A DNA stretch of 64,000 nucleotides from Candidatus Borrarchaeum yapensis (GCA_016840515.1 JAEOSF010000007.1:1-64000), one strand, 5' to 3'. Positions 9,086 to 18,736 are shown, counted from the stretch's first letter. The notes: generated by a model from the letters alone, not told the origin. Translations and numbers: made by a program.

Positions 9086-11098
9086 CTAACCTCCTACTCC
9101 TTCCTTTACTGATGCCTTTTCCGAAGCGGATGTCTCGGCTACGGCTTCTTCGGATGCCAATAATGAATCAATGTATGCTTCTAGTTGTTCATCCCTGTAA
9201 TATCTTAGCGCAATAGCGTTTGATAAGCATACTGAACTGCACGTGCCACATCCTCTGCACCTGACATCGTCCACTTTCGCAATACCATTTTCCATAGTTA
9301 TTGCATCATAGGGACATGTTTTAACGCAGAGTGTACAGCCTGAACATCGTTCATCGTCCACAAGTGCCTTGATAAGTTCCATTTCATACTTTCGTGTTAT
9401 CATTGGTCCACTTGCCGCAGCTGCAGCTCCTTTTGCTGAAGCTACCGTCTCAGCAATGGATTTAGGCCCCTGTGCAACACCACAGACATAAATGCCTGGG
9501 ATCTTCGTGTCTATGGGACTAAGACGAGAATGGAATTCTTTGATAAAACCGTCAGGACTCTTTTCAAGTCTCAATAGAGCAGCAATCTCATTAGTTCCTT
9601 CACCTGCAACCATGGCCACTGATAAAATTACTAGGTCTGCTTCGATTATCTTGAGTTGGTTTGATAGTGTATCTTCAACTTTCAGAAACAGATTCTTGGT
9701 TTCTGGATCTTCTGAAATTTCTGAAACGTTTCCTCGTAGATATTTTATCTTATGTTTCCTAGATCGCGTGTAGTACTCCTCGAAATCCTTTCCAGCAGCT
9801 CTTATATCCATGTAACAAATTGTTATTTCAGCATCAGGATCATGCAGTTTTGCCAATTTCGCATTCTTGATGCCAACCATGCAACAGTATCCCGAACAGT
9901 GTAAATTCTTTGTTCGATCCCGCGATCCGACGCATTGTAGTACTGCGATTTTCTTCGGTGCTTTGTCATCGGAAATCCGACGCAGATGACCTAGGGTAGG
10001 TCCGTTTGGTGCTAAGAGCCTCTCGAACTCATTCTGAGTAATGACGTTTTCGTATTCCCCATAACCATAGAGACCGTATGGTTTGAATTCATCAAAGCCA
10101 GTGGCAACTATTATCGTCCCTACACGCAATTCTGTAAACCTAGGTTTTTGATTAAAGTCGATCGCGTCTAGTTCACATGCTTTGACACAAAGGCGACATT
10201 TGATGCAGTAATCCATATCGATTGTAACAATATTCGGAACTGCCTGAGCAAATGGTTTATAGATCGCTTTTCTTGGCCCAAGACTACAGTCAAACTCGTT
10301 AGGAGCATAAACAGGACAGGTATCTTGACAATTACCACAGCCATTGCATCTTATTTCATTGATATATCTGGGTTTATGTTCAACAGTAACTACGAAATCA
10401 CCGATCACGCCTGAAACGCTTTTTACTTCAGAATAACTCATGACTTCAACGTTAGGATGTCGGTCAGTTTCAAGCATCACGGGGCCCAATATTCAAATGC
10501 TGCAGTCGTCCGTTGGGTACGTACGGTCGAGCATTGCCATGTGCCCGCCAATGCTAGGAGCCTTTTCAACTAGATAAACTTGGAATCCTTCATCTCCTAG
10601 ATTCACTGCTGCAGATAGACCTCCTATTCCACCGCCAATGACTAATGCAGTAGGCTTTACACCGACCACCTTTCTGGGAACGTCTTCTAGTTTAGCAGCA
10701 CGAGCTATACCTGCTCGCAATAGATCTTTTGCTTTCTGCAGAGCATCCTCTGGTTCTTCCATGTGGACAGACGCAACATGCTCTCGAACGTTAACAAACT
10801 CTAAGTAGCTAGGACTCAGCCCTAATTCCTTGAGCACTGCCCTGAAAACAGGTTCATGTGTTTTTGGCGTACAAGATGCAACTACTATTCTGTTTAAGTT
10901 GTAAACAACGATTTTATCCTTGATCAGATCTGCACCAGCGGTTGTACATAGCGATAGATTGTTTACTGATGTGACAACATTCGGCAAAGTTGCCGCATAT
11001 TCGGTCAACGTCGGAACGTCGACATACGCAGCTATTTGGAAGCCTCACTCACAAACGAAAACTCCAATGCGAATTTCTTCTTCTTCTGAAATTCTCAT
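9086..11098 (-). CDS. hdrA: full-length HdrA with two TGA-encoded selenocysteines
   Basis: HdrA is the FAD-containing electron-bifurcating subunit of heterodisulfide reductase complexes. From the ATG at 11098 (GGAGGTG site seven bases upstream) to TAG at 9086 there are 670 residues, the normal length, if two TGA codons are Sec. The N-terminal domain reads VFVCEUGFQIAAYVDVP (U18; usual form CxCG). The FAD fold has VIGGGIGGLSAA, and the conserved cysteine motif reads PTDDCSIUILGPVM (U202; usual DCSICIL). An inserted ferredoxin domain (CNGCGNCQDTCP, CIKCRLCVKACE), QCVGSRD with CSGYCCMVG, and two C-terminal clusters (CSGCTLCVKTCP, CRGCGTCSSVC) complete it. It is followed four bases later by mvhD and preceded by a polyferredoxin gene, implying one operon. 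Confidence 0.92.
10493..10495 (-). other. in-frame TGA, predicted Sec202 of HdrA
   Basis: It sits at the second cysteine of the family motif DCSICIL. Frame and similarity continue on both sides. Confidence 0.9.
11045..11047 (-). other. in-frame TGA, predicted Sec18 of HdrA
   Basis: It takes the place of the second cysteine of the CxCG motif in the N-terminal cluster domain. The codons before it, back to an ATG with a strong ribosome site, read as a normal HdrA N-terminus. Confidence 0.88.
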
Positions 11099-11134
11099 CA
11101 CCACCTCCAAAGTGGGAAATGTTCTTTGATTCAA

Positions 11135-11893
11135 TTACTCACGTTCGTAGAATTTAAGGGGAGATCTTAATTTCGCTACTACATCAAGCCAAAATTGTGT
11201 ATATTCCCCTTCTTCATCATAAATTACTTCACGCTGTAATTCAATAGGGCATTCATTTACGCAGACAATAGGACATTCAGTGTCAAATAAGCATTGATCT
11301 TCATCTCTCATGATCGTACATTTTGTTGGACAGGCATTTACACAAGCTCCACAATAGATACATTTTTCCTCATCAAGTGCGATTTTATCAACTCGTTCTC
11401 CGCCTTCTTTAGGATGTGGTACATAAAGTGCTCCTGTGGGGCAAATGTCTGCGCAGGTGGAACAACCTCCAGGACAATTTTCTGGATAGAGTTTTATCTT
11501 ACCCTTGAATAGCTTTCGCGCCTTCATTCCTTTTTTTCTTTCTAGGTCGACAAATTCTGCGGGTAGTGCTGGAACCGCTTTGTTTTCAAAGAGTAAGTTT
11601 CTGGGCTCATCATTTATCTCTAATTTTAAGGCAAAAAAAGGGCACATATACGAGCATGTTCCACAGTAAACACACTTATTCTCATCGATCAATATCGCAG
11701 GCGTATCTGTATCTCCTTTAATTGCTGCGCCAATAGGTCCTCTTTCAATTGCTGACTTTGGACAGACAAGGATACAAGTCCCGCAACCTGTACAGCGATT
11801 TCTATCATAATTAAGTTTTAGATCAACAGTTAAGAGTTTGAATTCTGCGGTTACTTTATCAGGTTCAACAATCTTTCGGTGCAGCGGCAACAT
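11135..11893 (-). CDS. polyferredoxin (FwdF-like)
   Basis: A 252-residue iron-sulfur protein with four clear [4Fe-4S] motifs: CTGCGTCILVCP, CVYCGTCSYMCP, CPGGCSTCADICP and CIYCGACVNACP. A further cysteine stretch (CLFDTECPIVCVNECP) could hold another cluster. It likely shuttles low-potential electrons between the HdrA complex and formylmethanofuran dehydrogenase, as FwdF does; it is shorter than usual FwdF (about 350 residues). The ATG overlaps the stop of the upstream ferredoxin gene as TAATG, with GAGGTGA about eight bases before it. hdrA begins 36 bases after its end. Confidence 0.8.
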   Translation of the reverse strand: MLPLHRKIVEPDKVTAEFKLLTVDLKLNYDRNRCTGCGTCILVCPKSAIERGPIGAAIKGDTDTPAILIDENKCVYCGTCSYMCPFFALKLEINDEPRNLLFENKAVPALPAEFVDLERKKGMKARKLFKGKIKLYPENCPGGCSTCADICPTGALYVPHPKEGGERVDKIALDEEKCIYCGACVNACPTKCTIMRDEDQCLFDTECPIVCVNECPIELQREVIYDEEGEYTQFWLDVVAKLRSPLKFYERE

Positions 11894-12135
11894 TAGCGAG
11901 TCACCTCTGTAGCAGTTACAATAATTTTTATCGCGTTAACAGGGCAAGCCTCAATGCACATTCCGCAACCGTCACATAACTTTGATTTCACAACTTGAGC
12001 TTTACCTTTCTTAACAACGAAAATTAAGTTTTCATGATCTTCATTTATTAAACATAATTGAGTCTTTGGACACGCAGTATAACAATCTCCACATCCATGA
12101 CACAATCTTTCATTGATAACAATTTCGTAAGGCAT
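11893..12135 (-). CDS. 2[4Fe-4S] ferredoxin (FwdG-like)
   Basis: An 80-residue dicluster ferredoxin: CHGCGDCYTACP with a further Cys four residues on, then CDGCGMCIEACPVNAI. It is the first gene of the minus-strand cluster and probably carries electrons to or from FwdB. I chose the second ATG (MPYEIVIN) because GAGGG lies six bases before it; the ATG two codons earlier overlaps that ribosome site. It overlaps the polyferredoxin start by one base. Being FwdG rather than a generic ferredoxin is inferred from position. Confidence 0.8.
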   Translation of the reverse strand: MPYEIVINERLCHGCGDCYTACPKTQLCLINEDHENLIFVVKKGKAQVVKSKLCDGCGMCIEACPVNAIKIIVTATEVTR

Positions 12136-12141
12136 TAACAT

Positions 12142-12734
12142 CCCTCAAGGTCATAGGAGTTTGCCGATAATCACCCAAAAGTGAGGCGATCAACAGTCCT
12201 TTAAGCAGTATTTGGATATTTAAGCATTTACTTTTTATGAATTTTACACCCAGTCGCTTAACTAGAATAGGATGAGGCTTCAAGAAGATTACAGGATCAA
12301 CAAAAGTTGTATTTTGAAACACTAGATCATTGAAATGTGCAAAATTGCATTGGAAAGTCAATCTAATGTTTCTTCCTCTTATCTCCTTGAAATTTTTTCA
12401 CATTGTATTAGTAAGCATGTGCTCTTTTTTATATGGTGTTTTTGGCAAAAATTCTACCTTAGCTCCAAAACAATCAATTTTTATTCATGGAGAATAATAT
12501 TCAGCTTCTCATCTTGAAAATCAACTGACTCTTTTCAATATATTCTAAATGTATCATTCAAAACATTCAAATCAGAAAATTTAAATTGGAAGACTAGTGA
12601 ACGTTTCGACAACTTTCAAATTGTATATGTGTGAAAGATCATTACTTGAAAATTCGTTGACTAGATCTACTATTCATCTATGTTAGTTTTCAAGACATCC
12701 TCTTTAATTTCCAATATGAAAATGGTGAAAAGAG
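12142..12734. promoter_or_regulatory. divergent intergenic region between the ferredoxin operon and fwdDB
   Basis: About 590 AT-rich bases separating the two arms of the formylmethanofuran dehydrogenase/Hdr island. It must hold promoters for both directions. On the minus strand TTAAATATCC near 12212-12222 resembles a TATA box; no convincing operator or RNA was seen. Short open frames here have no family features and are ignored. Confidence 0.45.
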
Positions 12735-13145
12735 ATGGGAATTAAAAAAACAAAAAAGGTCACCCTTCTTACCGGTCGATCGATTGAGCAAGGAGTTTCT
12801 TTAGAGGGCGAGAAACTTACACGCGGATATGTCCTTAGCACGGGAATCTGTGAAATCGATCCCGAGGACATGAAAGAACTAGGAATATATGATGGGGACA
12901 CCGTGATAGTTAAGACTAATCACGGACAGGTCTTAGTAAGCGGAATTGAGTCGACTCAGGCTCCACACAGAGGAATTGTATTCATACCGATGGGACTTTA
13001 CGCAAACGCGGTGATCAATCCAGAGACTGACAGTACCGGGATGCCCTCGTACAAGGGAGTCGAAGCCGTCATTGAACCAGCTCCTAATGAGAGGGTACTA
13101 GCACCTAAGGCACTAATGAAGAAAATCATGCCACTCAAAAAATGA
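12735..13145 (+). CDS. fwdD: formylmethanofuran dehydrogenase subunit D (FwdD)
   Basis: A 136-residue molybdopterin-dinucleotide-binding domain that forms part of the tungsto/molybdopterin site together with FwdB. VLLTGRSIEQG-like N-terminus (here TLLTGRSIEQGVSLEG), LGIYDGDTVIVKTNHG in the middle and FIPMGLYANAVINPETDSTG followed by MPSYKG near residues 90-115 are typical of the family. GGTGA lies eight bases before the ATG. It ends in TGA four bases before the fwdB region, so the two form an operon. Confidence 0.92.
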   Translation: MGIKKTKKVTLLTGRSIEQGVSLEGEKLTRGYVLSTGICEIDPEDMKELGIYDGDTVIVKTNHGQVLVSGIESTQAPHRGIVFIPMGLYANAVINPETDSTGMPSYKGVEAVIEPAPNERVLAPKALMKKIMPLKK

Positions 13146-13161
13146 GGAAGTGAACGAAAAG

Positions 13162-14493
13162 ATGAGCAAACAAACTGTTGTTAAAAACGTAGTATGTCCC
13201 TTTTGTGGCTGCCTCTGCGATGATATTGAAATTTACGTGGATTTAAAAGAAAACAAGATTGTAGAAACTGCAAATGCCTGTGTCTTAGGCACAGCAAAAT
13301 TCATGTCAGCCAATAATGTATCTCACAGAATCACTACTCCAATGATAAGAGAAAATGGGAAACTCAAAGAAGTATCCATCGATAAAGCCATAGAAAAGGC
13401 CGCACAGATTCTAGTGGATGCAGAATGGCCGTTGCTTTATGGATGGGCTTCAACAGAATGCGAAGCCCAAAGCGTAGGAGTAGAATTAGCCGAAGAAGTA
13501 GGCGGTTGTATAGATCAGACTGCTTCTGTATGTCACGGTCCGTCTATTTTAGGAGTGCAGGATATTGGATTATCTGGAGCCACCTTAGGAGAAATCATGA
13601 ATCGCGCAGACTTAATCATTTACTGGGGTTGTAATCCCGTACATGCTCACCCTAGACATATGAGTAGATATTCCGTTTATCGAAGAGGATTCTTTACAGA
13701 ACGTGGTGTTAAAGACAGACTTATGGTTGTGGTAGACCCACGTGAAACGCATACGGCTAAATTAGCGAACCTTTACATTCAACCGAAACCAGGTGCGGAT
13801 TTCGAATTAATAACTGCGATTAGAACTGTGTTAGCAGGCAATGAACTCTTCATCGATGAGATAGGTGGAGTTTCTAAGGAAGAAATAATTGAGCTTGTTA
13901 ATATCTTAAAGAATTGCAAATTAGGAATTGTTTTTTTCGGTCTTGGGCTCACGATGAGTCGCGGAAAGCATAGAAATATAGATATCGCCTTAAGTCTTGT
14001 TCGAGATCTTGCTGCCTTCACCAAATTTCTGATCTGTCCGATGCGTGGACATTGGAATGTGACTGGGATCGGTCAGGTCTTAGCTTGGCAGACAGGATAC
14101 CCCTTTGCAGTAGACTTTAGTAGAGGATTTCCTAGATACGGCCCAGGAGAATTTACCAGCAATGAAGTATTAGCACGAGGTGAAGTCGATGCCGCTCTAG
14201 TGATTGCAGCAGATGCCGCGGCTAATTTTCCTTTACAAGCAGCAAAAAAACTCGCAGAAATTCCTCTCATAGCAATTGACCCTCATCAAACACCTACGAC
14301 AGAGCTTGCAGATGTTTTGCTTCCTTGCTCGATAGCTGGTATTGAGGCTGAAGGCACGGGTTACAGAATGGACGGCGTCCCGATCCGCGTCAAAAAGGTA
14401 ATAGAAGCGCCAGAAGGATGCTTATCGGACAAAGAAATCTTAGAACGACTATTAGCAAAAGTAAAAGAACTAAAGGCTAAGAAAAAGGCTTAA
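13162..14493 (+). CDS. fwdB: formylmethanofuran dehydrogenase subunit B (FwdB), cysteine form
   Basis: The catalytic subunit that reduces CO2 to formate at a W- or Mo-bispterin centre. VVCPFCGCLCDDIEI at the N-terminus binds a [4Fe-4S] cluster. SVCHGPSILGVQ carries the metal-ligating residue, here an ordinary TGT cysteine and not selenocysteine, although nearby hdrA and mvhD use Sec. YWGCNPVHAHPRHMSRY and MRGHWNVTG are further family motifs. About 443 residues, normal length. The ATG at 13162 has GAGGAAG about 11 bases before it; a GTG at 13150 is possible but overlaps that site. A fwdC gene does not follow. Confidence 0.93.
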   Translation: MSKQTVVKNVVCPFCGCLCDDIEIYVDLKENKIVETANACVLGTAKFMSANNVSHRITTPMIRENGKLKEVSIDKAIEKAAQILVDAEWPLLYGWASTECEAQSVGVELAEEVGGCIDQTASVCHGPSILGVQDIGLSGATLGEIMNRADLIIYWGCNPVHAHPRHMSRYSVYRRGFFTERGVKDRLMVVVDPRETHTAKLANLYIQPKPGADFELITAIRTVLAGNELFIDEIGGVSKEEIIELVNILKNCKLGIVFFGLGLTMSRGKHRNIDIALSLVRDLAAFTKFLICPMRGHWNVTGIGQVLAWQTGYPFAVDFSRGFPRYGPGEFTSNEVLARGEVDAALVIAADAAANFPLQAAKKLAEIPLIAIDPHQTPTTELADVLLPCSIAGIEAEGTGYRMDGVPIRVKKVIEAPEGCLSDKEILERLLAKVKELKAKKKA

Positions 14494-14650
14494 ATTCTCA
14501 TTTTATTTATTCACGTTTTTATACAAACACAAGAATACACGATCGAAACGAGTATTGCGATCAGAGGTCACAGTTTTCTTCTTTTAGGATTCATAAAAAT
14601 AAAAATCAAAAAAGAGTAAAGGACAAAAATAGGGGAATCAGCGAATAAAA

Positions 14651-14995
14651 TTAGATTTTGACTCCCAAGTTGACCTTAGATTCTGCAATTTTCTTTTGAA
14701 CAATACTTACTAAGGATTCCATCTCTGCAAGAGATTGTAAGTATTCTTGTCTTTTTTCTTTCTCTTCCATACAGTTCACCTTCAACGGACAGCTGCTACA
14801 GAATAGATTGGTTGTATCAAATTGACCAAATGTCTCACATGAATATGCCAGATTTGGTTGATTCGCGGTTTTTACCGCTTCATAGGTAAGACTTTTACCA
14901 AACGCGCAGATGTCACAACGGTGAACACTGCAGGTGTCCCAGTTTGGACAAGCGAAAGTGTTTGTTTCAGGTTCAGTAACTTCATTTTGAGCCAT
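14651..14995 (-). CDS. small cysteine-rich protein, unknown function
   Basis: A soluble 114-residue protein with ten cysteines in its first three quarters, arranged as CxxxxTCxxxxCDxC, then CETF...CSSCPLKVNC, followed by a short helical tail. The pattern suggests metal or Fe-S binding, but I do not recognise the family. GGAGGA lies before ATGTTAATG, and I use the second ATG on spacing. It is transcribed divergently from the winged-helix/HdrA fusion gene, which makes it a possible target of that protein. Confidence 0.68.
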   Translation of the reverse strand: MAQNEVTEPETNTFACPNWDTCSVHRCDICAFGKSLTYEAVKTANQPNLAYSCETFGQFDTTNLFCSSCPLKVNCMEEKEKRQEYLQSLAEMESLVSIVQKKIAESKVNLGVKI

Positions 14996-15001
14996 TAACA
15001 T

Positions 15002-15352
15002 TCCTCCATATGAGTTTTAAGAGATTTTAATTGATAATTTTCACCTATTGAATTTTTTCAGTGTTATTTCAACCATAAACGCAAGAATATATAATTTTGT
15101 CCAAAAATTTTATTTCTAAATTTTTATTGCAAAATTTTACTAAAAGTTAACTTATCTTAACGTCCAAAAGACCATCTAAACCATTGAAAAAGAAAATATT
15201 TTTTTTCCTAATTTGTAAACAAAAATTATCAAAAAAGTTTTTGTAAGTAACTATCGACAATTATTTATGAGTTAACAAAAATTTCACGATTATAATCTTG
15301 CATTCTCAGTTGAATGAAACAGGCTAAAAGGAAAAATAGAGATTTTTGAAAA
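15002..15352. promoter_or_regulatory. divergent AT-rich promoter region before the wHTH-HdrA fusion
   Basis: About 350 very AT-rich bases between the Cys-rich gene (minus) and the fusion gene (plus). It contains the perfect 10-base palindrome GATTATAATC at 15288-15297, about 55 bases before the fusion start, and TATA-like ATTATTTATG near 15260. If the fusion protein binds DNA, this is the natural place to look for its site. No RNA gene seen. Confidence 0.4.
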
Positions 15353-17938
15353 ATGGGGTTTACAATTATGGAATTATATTCGGTTCTTTCACATCCAACA
15401 AGGCAAAAAATACTCCAACTTCTTGAGAGAGAAGGGGTTTTGCCTTTTTCCGCTTTTCTGCCGCTGTTGAAGCTGGAAACGTCGGGTAAACTTAACTTCC
15501 ATCTAAAAAAGATGGGAGATTTGGTTAAAAAGAGCGGAAAGAACTATATGTTAACTGAAGAAGGCAAATTGGCTCTAAAAATCATGAAATTAAATGATAA
15601 CATCCTTTCGGGGACAGCGCAATTTGATCAAATCGATAAAGATGACATCAAAAAAGTAGGAATACTGCGTATAGGTGTCATCATCTGTTTATGCGCTGAA
15701 GAAATATCTTGCGTATTAGATGTCGCCGACTTAAAGAGATATGTTGCCTCTCTAAAAAACGTTGTTTCGGTACGCCTTGTTGATAGATTGTGCGATATAA
15801 GAGAAGTGGAGCGAATCAAAGAAGATTTTGTTGATCAGTTCTTTATTAATCGCATCGTGGTTGCTTCATGTTCACCAAGAACTCACAGTTTTGTATTTGA
15901 GGATATATTTGAGGGACTTCTCCCAGTTGAAGTAATCAAAAACACAGAATTTGCCAATATCAGGGAGCAATGTGTCTGGGTCAATGATTCAGAACCACAG
16001 ATCGCTCTTGAAAAAGCAAAGATCTTAATAGAAGCCGCTGTTAATCGGGTTATCCTTCAAGAAGACATCGAAGTAACAGAAATTATAAGAACCCAAAAAA
16101 GTGTTGCAGTGATTGGAGGTGGACTTGCGGGTATAAACTTAGCGTTATCATTTGCAAAGGCGGGCTTGGAAGTTTCCCTCATCGAAAAATCCCCAACGTT
16201 AGGTGGAAAGATTGCAAGATGGAGTACTATTCATGATGTTAAAGAGTGTGCGTCATGTTATCTTACAGAGTTAATTAGCCGAGTTGTGAAAGAGAAAAAT
16301 GTGAAGATTTTTACAAACACCACTGTCGAAAGAGTGTCTGGGCACGTTGGTAATTTTGAAATTGAATTGCTAATCCATCCTAGATTTGTCGACGTGGATG
16401 ATTGTACCGGTTGTAAGAGATGCTCCAATATGTGTCCAAATGAAAAACCAGATGAATATGAATTCGGACTTAAGCAAAGAAAGTTCATCCATATCCCTTT
16501 TTCAAATGCATATCCCTACGCCCCTGTCATAGATGAAGAATCTATTGAAGATTGTAGAAACTGTAGACTGTGTGAAGAATCTTGTCCAACGAACGCCATT
16601 AACTTAGAAGAAAAAACCAAAAAGTTGAGAATCAATGTAGGGGCAAAGGTGCTAGCAATTGGTTCTGACTTATTTCAAGATTTGTCAGCATATCAACATA
16701 ACCCTCAAAATGATGTGTTGACATCAGCTGAGTTTGAAAGGATTCTAGCTTCTGATGGTCCTACTAGGGGTAAACTGATCAAACTTTCTAATGGAAACCC
16801 ACCAAAGAGTATAGCAATAATCCAGTGTGTCGGGGGAACCTATAAATGCTCTACCTATTGTTGTACCCTTACTAAAAAGTACATTGATGAAATCGAAAAG
16901 AGGTTACCAGAATGCGAACTTCATGTATTCTATGATATCAGTAGAATACCACAGAACCCAGTTATGTGGTTTACACCGGAACATAAGATTTTTCATTGGG
17001 CAAAAATCCTTAAAGTCGAAGTAGAGGGGACTAGGAAATATATAGCGACAGAATCAGATCGTTTTGAAACCGACATGATTATTCTAAACATTGGTATGGT
17101 CCCTAACAAAAGCTTAAAAGAACTGAGAGAATCGGCCCTAGACTTCAGTTTAGATTCTAAAGGATTTATGTCAGACATTACATTAGCTTCGGGTATTTTT
17201 GGCTGTGGTTCTGTAAGAGGACCAGCGGATTATAAAACCACAATTTCTGCAACAAATGATGTTGCGATAAAGGTTATCGGTCTCTTGTCAAAAGATCATT
17301 TGATACCAGAAATTCATGGCATCACAATAGATATTGACAAATGTGGATTCTGCGGATTGTGCGTTATTTCATGTCCTTACAGGGCTATTTCCATTGATTC
17401 GGAAGACGTAATTATCGATCAATTTAGTTGTAAGGGATGCGGCATTTGCGTTGCAGTTTGTCCGACGAAAGCAATTGAAATGCAGATTGATACTACGCCC
17501 AAAATGATGAAAACAATTGAAACATACTCAAAATTTTCACAATCGCCAAAAATTATAGCCTTTGCATGCGAGTCGTGTGGTTATTCTGCCGCAGATGATG
17601 CAGGTCTTAAAAAAATACAGTACACGCCAAATGTTTTGATTGTAAAGGTGCCCTGTACGGGAAGAGTTGATACTCGGTTCATAACGTATTCCTTTGAGCA
17701 AGGTTTTGATGGCGTATTAGTGATAGGATGTCAACGAGACTCATGTAAGTACATTGATGGCTTTTCAAAAGCAGAAAAAAGAATAAAGTTGCTAAAAGAA
17801 CTTGTTCCCGAGCTCAAGGATAAACTCCACATAGTTTCGCTTTCCGCTATTGACAGTCATAAATTTGCATCCATAGTTAACGATTTTTTTAGAAGGTTAT
17901 CTGGATTAGAAAGCCCTACTATCACCGCAACGCAGTGA
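15353..17938 (+). CDS. winged-helix (ArsR-like) - HdrA - MvhD fusion protein
   Basis: A single 861-residue frame. Residues 6-85 are a winged-helix DNA-binding domain (HPTRQKILQLLEREG, GKLNFHLKKMGDLVKK, YMLTEEGKLAL). From about 102 follows a complete HdrA: N-terminal cluster domain (IICLCAEEISC), VIGGGLAGINLALSFAKAGL at about 251-270, KECASCYLTELI in place of DCSICIL, ferredoxin motifs at about 351 and 402, QCVGGTYKCSTYCC, and two C-terminal clusters at about 663 and 693. Residues 735-850 are an MvhD domain (FACESCGYSAADDAG, PCTGRVD, GCQRDSCKY). All redox positions are cysteine, unlike the Sec-containing separate copies. [NiFe] hydrogenase small and large subunit genes follow on the same strand. 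I infer a redox- or H2-responsive transcription factor, or a bifurcating complex tethered to DNA. Confidence 0.9.
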   Translation: MGFTIMELYSVLSHPTRQKILQLLEREGVLPFSAFLPLLKLETSGKLNFHLKKMGDLVKKSGKNYMLTEEGKLALKIMKLNDNILSGTAQFDQIDKDDIKKVGILRIGVIICLCAEEISCVLDVADLKRYVASLKNVVSVRLVDRLCDIREVERIKEDFVDQFFINRIVVASCSPRTHSFVFEDIFEGLLPVEVIKNTEFANIREQCVWVNDSEPQIALEKAKILIEAAVNRVILQEDIEVTEIIRTQKSVAVIGGGLAGINLALSFAKAGLEVSLIEKSPTLGGKIARWSTIHDVKECASCYLTELISRVVKEKNVKIFTNTTVERVSGHVGNFEIELLIHPRFVDVDDCTGCKRCSNMCPNEKPDEYEFGLKQRKFIHIPFSNAYPYAPVIDEESIEDCRNCRLCEESCPTNAINLEEKTKKLRINVGAKVLAIGSDLFQDLSAYQHNPQNDVLTSAEFERILASDGPTRGKLIKLSNGNPPKSIAIIQCVGGTYKCSTYCCTLTKKYIDEIEKRLPECELHVFYDISRIPQNPVMWFTPEHKIFHWAKILKVEVEGTRKYIATESDRFETDMIILNIGMVPNKSLKELRESALDFSLDSKGFMSDITLASGIFGCGSVRGPADYKTTISATNDVAIKVIGLLSKDHLIPEIHGITIDIDKCGFCGLCVISCPYRAISIDSEDVIIDQFSCKGCGICVAVCPTKAIEMQIDTTPKMMKTIETYSKFSQSPKIIAFACESCGYSAADDAGLKKIQYTPNVLIVKVPCTGRVDTRFITYSFEQGFDGVLVIGCQRDSCKYIDGFSKAEKRIKLLKELVPELKDKLHIVSLSAIDSHKFASIVNDFFRRLSGLESPTITATQ

Positions 17939-17992
17939 AGTGAATTTACAATTTGATAATTCTAGGAACGATCGGAGATGGAGAGAAACTTA

Positions 17993-18736
17993 ATGAAACC
18001 TAAAATCTTAGTAACTTCATTAACATCCTGCAACGGGTGTCTTACTTCTATTATAGAATTAGATATCTTTCCTGAGCTTTTAGAGTCCGTTGATTTTATT
18101 TTCCCACTAATTGAAGATAACGACAACAATATCGACAATTGTGACATTGCGTTAATAGAAGGAAGCGTTTCTCAAGAGGAGCAGAAAGAGGAACTTTTAG
18201 AAATCAGAAGGAAGGCTAAGAAGGTCATTGCACTTGGCCAATGTGCGATCTCAGGTGGAATTACTTCACTTTCAGATGAAATAGAAGCAATACCAATTAA
18301 CGAAATAATAGAAATAGACGGATTCATTCCAGGATGTCCGGTTCCTACAGAGTTCCTTGGAAACTCTCTAATGGCACTTTTAAATGGTGAAAGAATTAAA
18401 GTGTCTCCCAAAAACCTATGTTCAGAATGTGAACTTCGACCAGATAGTGGATTTAAAAGTAAAATAAAGATAGATAAACTAATACCTGAAAAAATACCTT
18501 TTGAGTGCTTTTTACATGAGAATGTGCTTTGTCTAGGTCCAATAACACGAGCAGGCTGTAAATCAAAGTGTATAAAGGCAAATATCCCATGTGAAGGATG
18601 TATGGGTGCAATTGTGGAAGATTTTATGTCTAATATAGTCAATTTCTTTTCATCTATTTCAGTTTCTGAGGACATTAAAACTAGTGATATGTATTCAAAA
18701 TTCACACGTCCAAAAAGCTTTGTGAAGATGGGGTGA
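17993..18736 (+). CDS. [NiFe] hydrogenase small subunit (MvhG/VhuG-like)
   Basis: The electron-transfer subunit of a group 3-like cytoplasmic [NiFe] hydrogenase; no twin-arginine leader. SCNGC near the N-terminus, GQCAISGG and GCPVP supply the proximal cluster ligands. The C-terminal CSECEL, CLGPITRAGCKSKC and CEGCMG supply cysteines for two more clusters. The ATG at 17993 follows GGAGAG by seven bases; an upstream ATG at 17978 is possible. It starts 54 bases after the wHTH-HdrA-MvhD gene and overlaps the large-subunit gene by four bases, so the three proteins probably form one complex, with the MvhD domain as contact, as in Mvh-Hdr of methanogens. Confidence 0.87.
   Translation: MKPKILVTSLTSCNGCLTSIIELDIFPELLESVDFIFPLIEDNDNNIDNCDIALIEGSVSQEEQKEELLEIRRKAKKVIALGQCAISGGITSLSDEIEAIPINEIIEIDGFIPGCPVPTEFLGNSLMALLNGERIKVSPKNLCSECELRPDSGFKSKIKIDKLIPEKIPFECFLHENVLCLGPITRAGCKSKCIKANIPCEGCMGAIVEDFMSNIVNFFSSISVSEDIKTSDMYSKFTRPKSFVKMG

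Noticed and set aside
8629-11098. hdrA and mvhD as broken pseudogenes (several short frames with stops)
   Set aside because: All four interruptions are TGA, none is a frameshift, each sits on a conserved cysteine, and both genes keep full length and good ribosome sites.
12110-12517. open frames in the fwd divergent intergenic region
   Set aside because: No family features, no ribosome site, overlaps the ferredoxin start; composition fits AT-rich spacer.
13528-13533. possible selenocysteine in FwdB, as in some methanogens
   Set aside because: The metal-ligand codon in SVCHGPS is TGT, an ordinary cysteine.
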